DNA of 64,000 nucleotides. Origin: Burkholderiales bacterium. GTDB taxonomy: Bacteria; Pseudomonadota; Gammaproteobacteria; Burkholderiales; Burkholderiaceae_C. The notes beneath the pieces were generated by a model. It saw only the letters and a list, made by a program, of their open reading frames with translations. It ran no database searches and was not told where the DNA came from. The DNA lies in contig JAGWTR010000009.1 in assembly GCA_028868855.1 (NCBI GenBank), positions 82,111-146,110 of the forward strand, given 5' to 3'. Each line of letters starts with the position of its first letter. Within the stretch, counting starts at the first letter, position 1. The translations under genes and the position numbers were made by a program. This document shows positions 50,172 through 59,526 of this stretch, in pieces.

Positions 50172-50981
50172 ATGGTTGACATTGCATTCATCGGCGGGGG
50201 CAATATGGCCACCGCCATCATTGGCGGCCTGCTGCGTCAAGGCCGCGCGGCCAGCAGCATTCTCGTCATCGACCCCAGCGACGAACAGCGCCAGCGTCTG
50301 AGCCAGACCTTGGGCGTGCGCACGCAAGCGCAGGCCGATGCGGCCTTGTCCAACGCCAGCACGGTGGTCTGGGCCGTCAAGCCCCAGCATTTCAAGGAGG
50401 CCGCGTCCGCCGCTTCTCCGTTCACCCGGCAGGCGCTGCATTACAGCGTGATGGCTGGCCTGCGCACCTCAGACATGGCCCGCTTGCTGGGCACGCCGCG
50501 CATCGTGCGCGCCATGCCCAATACGCCCGCCCTGGTCGGCCAGGGGATGACTGGTCTGTTTGCGCGCCTGGAGGTCAACGCGGCTGAAAAACAGCAGGTG
50601 CAGACCATGGTCGAACCCACCGGCCAATGGCTGTGGGTGGACCAGGAGGCCGATCTGGATGCTGTGACGGCCTTGTCCGGGTCGGGTCCGGCCTATGTGT
50701 TTTATTTCATCGAGGCGATGACGCAAGCGGCGGCTGACATGGGGTTGAGCGCCGAGCAAGGCCGTGCCTTGGCGCTGGCCACCTTTGCCGGGGCGACTGC
50801 ACTGGCCAGCCAATCGAATGAAGCACCGGCGGTGCTGCGCGAGCGGGTCACGTCCAAGGGGGGAACCACCTACGCGGCGCTGAGCAGCATGGAAACCAGT
50901 GGTGTGAAAGCCGCGTTCGTGGCCGCCATGCGGGCGGCGCAGCAGCGCGCGGGCGAACTGGGTGACGAGTTCGGACGCTGA
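50172..50981 (+). CDS. proC: Pyrroline-5-carboxylate reductase
   Basis: 269 residues from the ATG at 50172; the longer open frame overlaps yggS. The NADPH-binding start is AFIGGGNMATAIIGGLL, the conserved VRAMPNTPALVGQGM and the C-terminal signature VTSKGGTTYAALSSMETSGVK follow. It catalyses the final step of proline synthesis. It is convergent with ubiA; the two genes share an inverted repeat over their stop codons. Confidence 0.96.
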   Translation: MVDIAFIGGGNMATAIIGGLLRQGRAASSILVIDPSDEQRQRLSQTLGVRTQAQADAALSNASTVVWAVKPQHFKEAASAASPFTRQALHYSVMAGLRTSDMARLLGTPRIVRAMPNTPALVGQGMTGLFARLEVNAAEKQQVQTMVEPTGQWLWVDQEADLDAVTALSGSGPAYVFYFIEAMTQAAADMGLSAEQGRALALATFAGATALASQSNEAPAVLRERVTSKGGTTYAALSSMETSGVKAAFVAAMRAAQQRAGELGDEFGR

Positions 50982-51019
50982 ACCGAGGCGCGCTGCATGA
51001 GGGTGGCAGGGGTTCAGCG
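50976..51019. repeat. Inverted repeat spanning proC and ubiA stop codons
   Basis: CGCTGAACC at 50976-50984 and GGTTCAGCG at 51011-51019 are perfect reverse complements with 26 bases between. Each copy contains the stop codon of one of the two convergent genes. A weak bidirectional terminator is possible, but no U-run follows. Confidence 0.5.
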
Positions 51020-51895
51020 CAAGCTGGTGTCCAGCACCACCCCCACCCAGAGAGTCAAACCGAGCCAGTGGTTGAGGCGGAAGGCCTTGAAACAGTCTTC
51101 CCGCTGCCGCTTTCGAATCAAGCAACCGTGCCACAGCGCTTGCAGCGCCGACACGGTCAAGGCGGCGAAGTACCACGCGCCCAGCCCTGCCCGCTGCCCG
51201 ACCACCGCCCAGCAGCCCAAGCAGGCTGCGTAAAACAGCATGACGCCGATCACATCGAATGAGCCCAAGGTGATGGCCGAGGTGCGCAGGCCGATCTTGA
51301 GGTCGTCGTCGCGGTCGACCATGGCGTACTCGGTGTCGTAAGCGAGCACCCAGCACAGATTGCCCGCCATCAACCACCAGGCTTGTGCGGGCACATGCGC
51401 CAGCACGGCCGCATAGGCCATCGGGATGCCCACGCTGAAGGCCACGCCCAGCACCGCCTGTGGCATGGCGAAAAAGCGTTTCGTGTAGGGGTAGATGATC
51501 GTCACGGCCAAGGCCGCGAAGGACATCGCAATGGTGAGCGGGTTGGTGCTCAAGACCAGGCCAAACGACAACAAGGCCAGCGCCGCACCCAGCGCCAGGG
51601 CCTCTTTGACCGACACCCGTCCGCTGGTGATCGGGCGCTGCGCGGTGCGTTTGACGTGTCGGTCAAAGTCTTTGTCGGCAACATCGTTGACGGCGCATCC
51701 GGCGCTGCGCATCAGGATGGTGCCCAAGGTGAACACCAGCAGCAAATGCCAGCCCGGAAAGCCCCCCCCCGCCAGCCACAGCGCGGCCAGCGTGGGCCAC
51801 AGCAGCAGCAGCCAACCCTGGGGCCGGTTCCAGCGGATCAGGTCCAGGTACAGGGACCAACGGGTCGACAGCATCGAGGCGGAAATGTCAGGCAT
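51014..51895 (-). CDS. ubiA: 4-hydroxybenzoate octaprenyltransferase UbiA
   Basis: 293 residues from the ATG ending at 51895, integral membrane. The first Asp-rich motif NDVADKDFD and second [13 protein letters not shown] are intact. It prenylates 4-hydroxybenzoate in ubiquinone synthesis, the quinone pool that feeds the denitrification chain. It lies 33 bp downstream of the efflux outer membrane gene on the same strand and may be read from that operon or from its own promoter. Confidence 0.95.
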   Translation of the reverse strand: MPDISASMLSTRWSLYLDLIRWNRPQGWLLLLWPTLAALWLAGGGFPGWHLLLVFTLGTILMRSAGCAVNDVADKDFDRHVKRTAQRPITSGRVSVKEALALGAALALLSFGLVLSTNPLTIAMSFAALAVTIIYPYTKRFFAMPQAVLGVAFSVGIPMAYAAVLAHVPAQAWWLMAGNLCWVLAYDTEYAMVDRDDDLKIGLRTSAITLGSFDVIGVMLFYAACLGCWAVVGQRAGLGAWYFAALTVSALQALWHGCLIRKRQREDCFKAFRLNHWLGLTLWVGVVLDTSLR

Positions 51896-51927
51896 GGTCA
51901 CAGGTCGCGTGCGCGTGCAGCCAGTTC

Positions 51928-53403
51928 TTAACGAGCCGCCGTGGCCCAACCGCCGCCCAGCGCCTTGTAGAGCGCAATGTTCGCCTGCTGACGCGCCAGT
52001 TGCGCCCCAATGAAGGCCTGCTGGGACGCGAACAGGCTGCGCTGCGCGTCCAGCAGATCGAGCTGGCTGGCCACGCCGCTGTTGTAACGCAAGGTCGCCA
52101 GTTTCAGGCGCACGGCCTCGGCCTCGGTCTGGGCTTGCTGGGCCTGCGCCTGGTCGCTGTAACTGCTGCGCGAGACCAGGGCATCGGCCACTTCACGGAA
52201 GGCGCTTTGCAATGCCTTTTCGTATTGGGCGATGGCGATGTCGCGCTTGACCTTGCTGCTGTCCACCAGGGCCTGATTGCGGCCGGCATCAAAAATGGGC
52301 AGCACCAGTTGCGGCGCCAGGCTCCAGGCAGAGCGACCGTCATTGACCAGTCCCGACAAAGAGTCGCTGACCACCCCGGCGCTGGCCGTCAGGCTGATGC
52401 GCGGGAACATGGCCGCACGCGCCGCGCCGATGTTGGCATTGGCGGCAATCAGTTGCTGCTCGGCCTGAGCGATGTCCGGGCGTTGCAGCAGGACCTCCGA
52501 AGGCAGGCCCACGGGCAGATCGCTCAAGCTCGGCCACAGAGCCGGCAGCACGTCGGCCACCACCGAGTCGGCCTCGCCGATGGTGGCCAGCTGCGGCTCG
52601 GGTGGCAGCAGATCGGCACTGGCCACCTCGCCCAGCAGCAGGTTTAGCCCATTCAGGTCTTGCGCCAGTTGGCGCTGTGACTGAGCGCGGCTGATGCGCG
52701 CGGCTTCAACCAGCGACTGCCCGGAACGCAAATCGAGTTCATTGAGAACGCCGTTGTCAAACTTGAGTTGCAGCAACTTCAAGGAGCCTTGGCGCGTTTG
52801 CAAGGTCTGCTCGGCCAGAGCCAGTTGCAGTCGGTCGGCCCACACCGCGTAATAGCTGTTGGCGACCGAGGCCACCAGGCTGATGTGCACCGCCCGGCGC
52901 GCTTCTTCGGTGGCCAGCAATTGCGCCGAGGCCGAGGCACTGAGGGCACGCAAGCGGCCAAAGAAGTCCAGTTCAAACGCGGTGATGCTCAAGCCAGCGG
53001 TGGCCGTGGTACTGAGCGCGTACGGCGGCGTGGTGGCCGGCTGGCGCGTGGCCGAGACAGCCGCATTCACGGTAGGAAACTGATCGGCGCGCTGCACCTG
53101 GTAGAGCGCCCGCATCTGCTCAATGTTGAGGACCGCCACGCGCAGGTCACGGTTGTTGTCCAGTGCCTTGCGGATCAGGCCTTGCAGACGCGGGTCCGCA
53201 AAGTAGCTGGCCCAAGGCAGCTCGGATGCGCTGGCGCCCTGCGCCGTCGGCGAGGACGCCGCCCATTGCGCCGGCACAGGCGCATCCGGACGCTGATAGG
53301 TCGGGATCAGTGAACAAGCGCCCAGCGAGAAGGTCAGCAAAGCCGCCACGGACACGCCGGCAACACGGACCAGCGGGCGACGATTAAGCATGTGATCAGT
53401 CAT
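51928..53403 (-). CDS. Outer membrane efflux lipoprotein (OprM/NodT family)
   Basis: A 491-residue TolC-type outer membrane channel. The lipoprotein signal has LGAC (Cys30) and the mature start [17 protein letters not shown] is classic. It is made of two outer membrane efflux repeats with long coiled helices (for example [20 protein letters not shown], then [18 protein letters not shown]). Its start overlaps the RND permease stop by eight bases. It forms the exit duct of the adjacent pump. Confidence 0.94.
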   Translation of the reverse strand: MTDHMLNRRPLVRVAGVSVAALLTFSLGACSLIPTYQRPDAPVPAQWAASSPTAQGASASELPWASYFADPRLQGLIRKALDNNRDLRVAVLNIEQMRALYQVQRADQFPTVNAAVSATRQPATTPPYALSTTATAGLSITAFELDFFGRLRALSASASAQLLATEEARRAVHISLVASVANSYYAVWADRLQLALAEQTLQTRQGSLKLLQLKFDNGVLNELDLRSGQSLVEAARISRAQSQRQLAQDLNGLNLLLGEVASADLLPPEPQLATIGEADSVVADVLPALWPSLSDLPVGLPSEVLLQRPDIAQAEQQLIAANANIGAARAAMFPRISLTASAGVVSDSLSGLVNDGRSAWSLAPQLVLPIFDAGRNQALVDSSKVKRDIAIAQYEKALQSAFREVADALVSRSSYSDQAQAQQAQTEAEAVRLKLATLRYNSGVASQLDLLDAQRSLFASQQAFIGAQLARQQANIALYKALGGGWATAAR

Positions 53404-56400
53404 GAGAGGCCTCCTCGATGGGAGCGGGTGAGTTGGCAGGAGGGGTCGCCTTGGACACCCAGGTGCGCACCACCACGAAAAACACGGGCACGAAGAACAC
53501 CGACAGCACGGTGGCGGCCATCATGCCGCCCATCACGCCGGTGCCAATGGCATGTTGGGCCGCCGAACCAGCGCCATTGGCGATCACCAAGGGCAGCACG
53601 CCAAGGATGAAGGCCACCGAAGTCATGATGATGGGGCGAAAGCGCAGATGGCAGGCCTGCAACGTCGCCTCCAGCAGTCCCACGCCTTTTTCCTGCAGCT
53701 CCTTGGCGAACTCGATGATCAGGATCGCGTTCTTGGCGGACAAGCCCATGATGGTGATCAGGCCCACCTTGAAATAGACGTCATTGGGCAGATCCCGCAG
53801 CGTGGCCCCCATCAAGGAACCCAGCAGCCCCAGAGGCACGACCAGCAGCACAGCCAGCGGAATGGACCAGCTTTCATACAAGGCCGCCAGACACAGGAAC
53901 ACGGCCAGCAGCGAAAAGGCAAACAACAAGCTTGCTTGCGAGCCCGACAGCTTTTCTTCGCGCGACAAGCCCGTCCACTCAATGCCCAGACCTTCGGGCA
54001 ACTGGTCGGCCAGGCGCTGCATTTCGTCCATGGCCTGACCCGTGCTGTAGCCCTTGCCGGCATCGCCGGAAATGCGCATGGCGGGATAACCGTTGTAGCG
54101 CACGGCTTGCATCTGGCCGGTGATCCAGTGCGTGGTGGCGAACGAGGACAGCGGCACGTTCTGGCCCTTGGCGTTGGTCACGTTGAGCTGCAGGATCTGG
54201 TCGGGCTGCATGCGCGCCTTGGCATCGGCCTGCACCACCACGCGCTGCAAGCGCCCCTGGTTGGGGAAGTCATTGATGTAGGCCGACCCCAAGGCCGTCG
54301 ACAAGGTATTGCTGATGGCATCAAAGCCGACGCCCAGCGCATTGGCCTTGTCGCGATCAATGTCGACCTGCAATTGCGGCGCATCTTCCAGCCCATCAGG
54401 GCGCAAGCCCGTCACCAAAGGGCTCTTGGACGCCATGCCCAGCAGTTGGTTGCGCGCCGCCAGCAAGGCCGCCGGACCCAGGCCTGCGCGGTCCTGCAGG
54501 CGCAGCGAAAAGCCGGTGGCATTGCCCAGTTCACGGATCGGCGGCGGGTTGAGCGGGTAGATGAAGGCATCACGGACGCCCATCAAGGCGCCAAAAGCGC
54601 GCCCCGCCAAGGCCTGCGCCGAATGCTCCGCACCCTTGCGTTCATCCCACCCCTTGAGCGTGACAAACGCCAGTGCGGCGTTCTGGCCTGTGCCCGAAAA
54701 GCTGAAGCCCACCACACCCACCACGGATTCCACCTCGGGCTGCTTGAGGAAATAGCCCTCCACCTGCGAGATGACGGTCTCGGTGCGGTTGGAGGTGGCC
54801 CCTGGAGGCAACTGCACATTGACGATCAGGTTGCCCTGGTCTTCGCTGGGCAAGAAGGACGAGGGCATGCGCACATACAACCAACCCACCACGGCGACCA
54901 GCACCAGGTACACGATCAGAATGCGTCCGCCGCGTTTGAGCAGCTTGGCGATCCAGCCTTCATAACCATGCGTTGTCGCGGTGAAGCTTCGGTTGAACCA
55001 GCCGAAGAACCCGCTTTTTTCGTGGTGTCCTTGAGGAATGGGCTTGAGCAAGGTGGCGCACAAGGCCGGCGTGAGCGACAAGGCCAGGAAGGCCGAGAAC
55101 AGCATGGACGCGACCATCGACAAGGAGAACTGTCGATAGATGTTGCCCACCGAGCCGCTGAAAAAGGCCATCGGGATGAAGACCGACACCAGCACCACGG
55201 TGATCCCGACGATGGCGCCAGTGATCTGACCCATGGCCTTGCGCGTGGCCTCCAGGGGTGACAGCCCCTCTTGCGCCATCAGACGCTCGACATTCTCAAT
55301 CACCACGATGGCATCGTCGATCAGGATGCCGATGGCCAGCACCATGCCGAACATGGTCAACACGTTGATCGAGAACCCAAATACCGACATCACGCCGAAG
55401 GTCCCCAGCAAAGCCACGGGCACAACCAGGGTCGGAATCAAGGTGTAGCGCAAGTTCTGCAGGAAGATGAACATCACCACGAACACCAGCGCCACCGCCT
55501 CGACCAGGGTCTCGACCACCTGTGCGATGGACAGCTTCACAAAGTCCGAGGTGTCATACGGAATGGAAAAGTCCACGCCCTTGGGGAAGTAGCGTTTCAG
55601 CTCGTTCATGCGGGCGCGCGCCGCTTCGGCCGTTTGCAAGGCATTGCCGGTGGGCGAGAGTTGCAGGCCGATGCCAGAGGCGGGCTTGCCATTCAAGCGC
55701 GCATAGGTGCCATAGGTTTGCGCCCCCAACTCGATGCGAGCGACGTCTTTCAGGCGCACCACCGACCCATCGGTCTTGGCGCGCAGCACGATGTTGCCAA
55801 ATTCCTCGATATTGGCCAGTTGGCCGGTGACTACCACAGTGGCCGCGACGGTTTGCTCGACCAGATTGGGCCGATCGCCAATGCCGCCGGCGGGCACCAG
55901 GGCGTTCTGCGCCTTGATGGCGGCATTCACATCGCTGGCGCTCAACCCATAAGACACCAGCTTGGCCGGATCCACCCAGATGCGCATGGCGCGCTCGGTG
56001 CCGAACAACTGCGCCTGACCGATGCCCGAAACGCGTTGCAACTCGGGGATGACATTGCGCGAGGCGTAGTCACCCAGGGCGATGGGGTCGTAGTCCGGGT
56101 TGCTGGACGACAGCATCACGAACATCAGGAAGTTGCTACGCGACTTGTCCACCTTCACGCCTTGCTGCGTCACCGCAACCGGCAGACGAGGTGAGGCGCG
56201 CGACAGGCGGTTTTGCACTTCCACCTGAGCCAGGTCGATGTTGGTGCCCGGCTCGAACGTGACGGTGATCTGAGCGGTGCCGTTGGCCTGGCTGACCGAT
56301 TCCAGGTAGGCCAGCCCCGGCGCGCCATTGAGCTCCTGCTCGATGACGCTGACGACGCTGTCGTCCAGCGTCTTGGCCGAGGCGCCAGGGTAGGCGGCGC

Positions 56401-56536
56401 TGAGCACGATGGACGGTGGCGCCACCGTCGGGTACTGGGCAACAGGCAGCTTGGTGATCGCCACACCGCCAAACACCACGATGAACAAGGCAATCACCCA
56501 CGCAAAAATGGGCCGATCAATGAAGAAGCGAGGCAT
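53396..56536 (-). CDS. RND multidrug efflux permease (AcrB/MexB type)
   Basis: A 1046-residue HAE1-family proton antiporter. It starts MPRFFIDRPIFAWVIALFIV, with 12 transmembrane segments, two large periplasmic loops and the TM4 proton relay LIDDAIVVIENVERLM with the paired Asp. It exports hydrophobic drugs, solvents or biocides with the adaptor and outer membrane protein encoded beside it. Length is typical. Substrates cannot be inferred. Confidence 0.96.
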   Translation of the reverse strand: MPRFFIDRPIFAWVIALFIVVFGGVAITKLPVAQYPTVAPPSIVLSAAYPGASAKTLDDSVVSVIEQELNGAPGLAYLESVSQANGTAQITVTFEPGTNIDLAQVEVQNRLSRASPRLPVAVTQQGVKVDKSRSNFLMFVMLSSSNPDYDPIALGDYASRNVIPELQRVSGIGQAQLFGTERAMRIWVDPAKLVSYGLSASDVNAAIKAQNALVPAGGIGDRPNLVEQTVAATVVVTGQLANIEEFGNIVLRAKTDGSVVRLKDVARIELGAQTYGTYARLNGKPASGIGLQLSPTGNALQTAEAARARMNELKRYFPKGVDFSIPYDTSDFVKLSIAQVVETLVEAVALVFVVMFIFLQNLRYTLIPTLVVPVALLGTFGVMSVFGFSINVLTMFGMVLAIGILIDDAIVVIENVERLMAQEGLSPLEATRKAMGQITGAIVGITVVLVSVFIPMAFFSGSVGNIYRQFSLSMVASMLFSAFLALSLTPALCATLLKPIPQGHHEKSGFFGWFNRSFTATTHGYEGWIAKLLKRGGRILIVYLVLVAVVGWLYVRMPSSFLPSEDQGNLIVNVQLPPGATSNRTETVISQVEGYFLKQPEVESVVGVVGFSFSGTGQNAALAFVTLKGWDERKGAEHSAQALAGRAFGALMGVRDAFIYPLNPPPIRELGNATGFSLRLQDRAGLGPAALLAARNQLLGMASKSPLVTGLRPDGLEDAPQLQVDIDRDKANALGVGFDAISNTLSTALGSAYINDFPNQGRLQRVVVQADAKARMQPDQILQLNVTNAKGQNVPLSSFATTHWITGQMQAVRYNGYPAMRISGDAGKGYSTGQAMDEMQRLADQLPEGLGIEWTGLSREEKLSGSQASLLFAFSLLAVFLCLAALYESWSIPLAVLLVVPLGLLGSLMGATLRDLPNDVYFKVGLITIMGLSAKNAILIIEFAKELQEKGVGLLEATLQACHLRFRPIIMTSVAFILGVLPLVIANGAGSAAQHAIGTGVMGGMMAATVLSVFFVPVFFVVVRTWVSKATPPANSPAPIEEASHD

Positions 56537-56548
56537 GCAGGGCTCCCT

Positions 56549-57772
56549 TTAGCGCGAAGCCGCCGCGGCGGGTGCTGATGCTTCAGCCGTGGGCTGCCAC
56601 GGCACGGCCTTGACCGGTGCCTTGGGGTTCATCATCTTCTGGAATCCGTCCACCATGACCTGCTCACCCGTTTTCAGTCCGGACAAGACCACCCAGTTCG
56701 TGCCTTGCACACCGCCGAGCTTGACGGGGCGCGGTGCGACCATGCCATCGGCCCCCACGACCAGCACCGTGTCACCCTGTGACGAACGTGTCACGGCCTG
56801 CTGCGGCAGCAACAGGCCCCCGTCCACCTGAGCCTGTTCCAGGCGCACGCGCACATACAGACCGGGCATCAAGGCGCCATCGGGGTTGGGCACCTCGGCG
56901 CGCAGGGAGACTTGGCCAGAGCTGCTGTCCACACTCAGGTCCGAAAACAACAGGCGCCCGGGCAATGCGTACTCGGCGCCCCCATCGAGCACCACGCGCA
57001 CACTGGCCGCTTGCGGCCCACCGGCGCGCTTGAGCTTGCCCTGCCCCAGCGCCTTTTTAAGGCTCAACACCTCATTGGCGGACTGGGTGAAATTGACGTA
57101 CAAAGGATTGGTCTGCTGAATGAGCGCCAACTGCGTGGCCTCGCCCTGCCCCACCAATGCGCCTTCGGTGACCAAGGCCCGGCCAATGCGGCCCGAAATG
57201 GGCGCCGTGACCGTGGCATAGCCCAGATTGATGCGCGCCGTTTGCGCGGTGGCCCGGGTGGCCGCCACATCCGCCTGCGCCTGGCGCTGCGCCACTTCAG
57301 CGTTGAGGAATTCTTGCGGGCTGATGGCCTTGGCGGCCTGCAAAGGCTTGTAGCGCTCCAGCAAGGCCGTGGCCTGCGTCAGGTTCGCCTCGGCCTTGGC
57401 TTGGGCGGCCACTGCGCTGTCCAACGTGGCTTTGTAGGTGCTGGGATCGATCTGGAACAAGGCCTGACCGGCTTTGACGTCCGAGCCTTCGGTGAACAGC
57501 CGCTTTTGCACAATGCCGGCCACCCGAGCACGCACCTGGGCTTCGCGCGAGGCCTCCAGCCGGCCTGGCAGTTCCGTGATCACGGGAACGTTCTGCAGTT
57601 GCACGGTGACAACCCCCACCTGCGCGGGCGGCATGCCCCCTGGCGCGCCGGCCTGAGCCGGTGCGCCCGCCCCCCCCGCTTTGGGCCCGCACGCGACAAG
57701 CAATCCTGCGGCCACCGCGACCACCACCCGCGCGGCAGTGCGTTGAAAACGTTCAAAGTCATGGCTCGCCAT
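56549..57772 (-). CDS. RND periplasmic adaptor (AcrA/MexA type)
   Basis: A 407-residue lipoprotein adaptor. The signal has LVAC (Cys28), then a lipoyl/barrel-sandwich region (EAQVRARVAGIVQKRLFTEGSDVKAGQALFQID) and a hairpin (residues about 110-180) with SPQEFLNAEVAQRQAQADVAATRA. It links permease and outer membrane channel. It is the first gene of the operon, divergent from acrR-like with an AcrR-type palindrome in the 94-bp gap. Confidence 0.95.
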   Translation of the reverse strand: MASHDFERFQRTAARVVVAVAAGLLVACGPKAGGAGAPAQAGAPGGMPPAQVGVVTVQLQNVPVITELPGRLEASREAQVRARVAGIVQKRLFTEGSDVKAGQALFQIDPSTYKATLDSAVAAQAKAEANLTQATALLERYKPLQAAKAISPQEFLNAEVAQRQAQADVAATRATAQTARINLGYATVTAPISGRIGRALVTEGALVGQGEATQLALIQQTNPLYVNFTQSANEVLSLKKALGQGKLKRAGGPQAASVRVVLDGGAEYALPGRLLFSDLSVDSSSGQVSLRAEVPNPDGALMPGLYVRVRLEQAQVDGGLLLPQQAVTRSSQGDTVLVVGADGMVAPRPVKLGGVQGTNWVVLSGLKTGEQVMVDGFQKMMNPKAPVKAVPWQPTAEASAPAAAASR

Positions 57773-57818
57773 GGATCACCTCGTTAAATACTTGTCTGGT
57801 CAACTAATAGGCCGGACT

Positions 57819-57840
57819 ATACATACATTTATGTATGTAT
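57819..57840. promoter_or_regulatory. AcrR/TtgR-type operator
   Basis: ATACATACAT, two T, then ATGTATGTAT: a perfect 10-bp inverted repeat in the gap between the adaptor and repressor genes. Its TACATACATTT / ATGTATGTA halves match those of the E. coli AcrR operator, with four fewer central bases. Confidence 0.88.
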
Positions 57841-57866
57841 GCACTGAACTCGGCCACAATCACGGC

Positions 57867-58487
57867 ATGCGACGCACCAAAGAAGACGCCCTGCTGACCA
57901 AGGAAAAGCTGCTGGACACGGCCGAATTGCTGTTTGCCGACAAGGGCGTGTCACACACCTCTTTACAGAACATTGCACAGGCAGCGGGCGTGACCCGTGG
58001 GGCGATCTATTGGCACTTCAAGGACAAGGCGGCGCTGTTCAACGCCATGATGGAGCGCACCACCCTGCCCATGGAAGAGACGATCCATCGCGTGGGCATG
58101 CATCCGTCCGACGACCCGCTGGCGCAGGTGCGCGCCTCCGTGCTCGACGCATTGAACCGCATTGTCACCGAACCCCGCACCCGCCGAGTGTTTGACATTG
58201 CCATTCACAAGGTCGAATACGTGGACGAACTCAGCGATGTGCGGGCCCGCCATCTGCGGGTGCACCGGGACTGCCGCGCTCACATCGAATCGGCCTTGAA
58301 GCGGGCCCAGCAACTCGGCCAACTGCTGGCCCAACCCAGTGCCCGCGTCATGACCGTCGGCCTGCTGGCCCTCATTGACGGTCTGATCACCACCTGGATG
58401 CTGGACGAGCGTCTGTTTCACCTGACCCGCACGGGCGCCCAGACCCTTGACCTGTACCTTCAGGGGCTCAAGCCCGATCGGGCCTGA
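57867..58487 (+). CDS. TetR-family efflux repressor (AcrR/TtgR type)
   Basis: 206 residues from the ATG at 57867; the earlier open frame would run through the operator. MRRTKEDALLTKEKLLDTAELLF, then HTSLQNIAQAAGVTRGAIYWHFKDKAALFNAMM is the classic AcrR/TtgR helix-turn-helix. It should repress the divergent pump operon and itself, releasing on drug binding. Its stop directly abuts that of the phosphatase gene on the other strand (TGA|TCA). Confidence 0.93.
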   Translation: MRRTKEDALLTKEKLLDTAELLFADKGVSHTSLQNIAQAAGVTRGAIYWHFKDKAALFNAMMERTTLPMEETIHRVGMHPSDDPLAQVRASVLDALNRIVTEPRTRRVFDIAIHKVEYVDELSDVRARHLRVHRDCRAHIESALKRAQQLGQLLAQPSARVMTVGLLALIDGLITTWMLDERLFHLTRTGAQTLDLYLQGLKPDRA

Positions 58488-59150
58488 TCAAGCCCGGACC
58501 AGCACGCCGTCGCTGCTTTCGTCCAGACCCTCGTCGTCCAGGTGGCGGGTGTCGCCCCAGCCGAGCATGCTGAACCCTTGCGGGTGGTGGAGCAGCCGGT
58601 TGACGCTGGCATTGGCGATCTTCCAGGCACGCGGGGCGTGCACAGGCAGACGGTTGGCGGCGCGGTAGAAACAGTCCAGCACCCCACCGTGAGCCACCAG
58701 GGCGATGGTCTGACCCACATGCTGCTGCGCCAGGCGTGCGGCCGTGGCCACGCAACGCTCATAGAAAGACTGCAAGGTCTCGCCACCGTCGGGCCCATAG
58801 GCGGGATCGCGCTCACGCCAGCGGCGCCCCTCGTCGGGCCATTGCCGCGCCACCTCGGCCTGCGTCATGCCTTCAAAACGCCCAAAGTGGCGCTCGCGCA
58901 ACCCTGGGTCCAACTGCAAGCTCAGGCCGGCGGCCAGAGCAAGGGGCGTTGCCGTGGCGCAGGCGCGTTGCAGATCGCTGGCATACACCGCATGGATCCC
59001 CTCGTCGACCAAGGCCTGCGCCAGGCGCTCGGCCTGCCAACGACCGTGATCATTCAAGGGGATGTCGGTGTGCCCCTGGATGCGGGCATCCAGATTCCAG
59101 GCGGTCTCGCCGTGGCGGATGACCAGCAAGCGGGTAACGCAATCACTCAT
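58488..59150 (-). CDS. Histidine phosphatase family protein
   Basis: A 220-residue phosphoglycerate mutase-like phosphatase. The RHGET motif (residues about 12-16) starts the core, GLRERHFGRFEGMTQAEV and LVAHGGVLDCF supply the second catalytic His. It could be a broad phosphatase (CobC/GpmB-like); the substrate is unknown. It is six bases after the DUF1840 gene. Confidence 0.88.
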   Translation of the reverse strand: MSDCVTRLLVIRHGETAWNLDARIQGHTDIPLNDHGRWQAERLAQALVDEGIHAVYASDLQRACATATPLALAAGLSLQLDPGLRERHFGRFEGMTQAEVARQWPDEGRRWRERDPAYGPDGGETLQSFYERCVATAARLAQQHVGQTIALVAHGGVLDCFYRAANRLPVHAPRAWKIANASVNRLLHHPQGFSMLGWGDTRHLDDEGLDESSDGVLVRA

Positions 59151-59156
59151 GCGGGA

Positions 59157-59477
59157 TCAGGGCAAGACACCCCAGGTGACGGGCTGCTGGGCGGCCAAAG
59201 ACCGTTCGACCATCTTGATCAGCGGCCAGGCGCGATGGCGCAGGCTGACGGGCTCTTCCGGGCGATGCAGCGACGGGTCGTCCTCGTCATCGGGATCACT
59301 GGGCTGCACCGTCGGGTCGGGCAAGCCCTTGAGCAAGGCCAGCGCTGTGGGCAGGTCTTTCACTTCAAGAACACCGGGCTGGTTCGCATCGCGACCAATG
59401 ACCTGCAAAACCTGCTGGGCATGAACCTGCAACATGACCACGTCTTCGGCGGCTTGGGATTTGAATTTGAGTGACAT
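59157..59477 (-). CDS. DUF1840 family protein
   Basis: A 106-residue soluble protein with the DUF1840 pattern: MSLKFKSQAAEDVVMLQVHAQQVLQVIG, an acidic linker (PSDPDDEDDPS) and a helical end PLIKMVERSLAA. The family is of unknown function and common in Burkholderiales. It is in tandem with the phosphatase gene. Confidence 0.85.
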   Translation of the reverse strand: MSLKFKSQAAEDVVMLQVHAQQVLQVIGRDANQPGVLEVKDLPTALALLKGLPDPTVQPSDPDDEDDPSLHRPEEPVSLRHRAWPLIKMVERSLAAQQPVTWGVLP

Positions 59478-59526
59478 GGGACACCTCCGAGCTCATTGTG
59501 CAACGAACGGAACCCTCCGTGCACCT

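Noticed and set aside
53552..55261. Plus-strand frame of 569 codons opposite the RND permease
   Set aside because: It is an antisense shadow rich in His, Gln and Gly, with no motif and no ribosome-binding site; the permease on the other strand is unambiguous.
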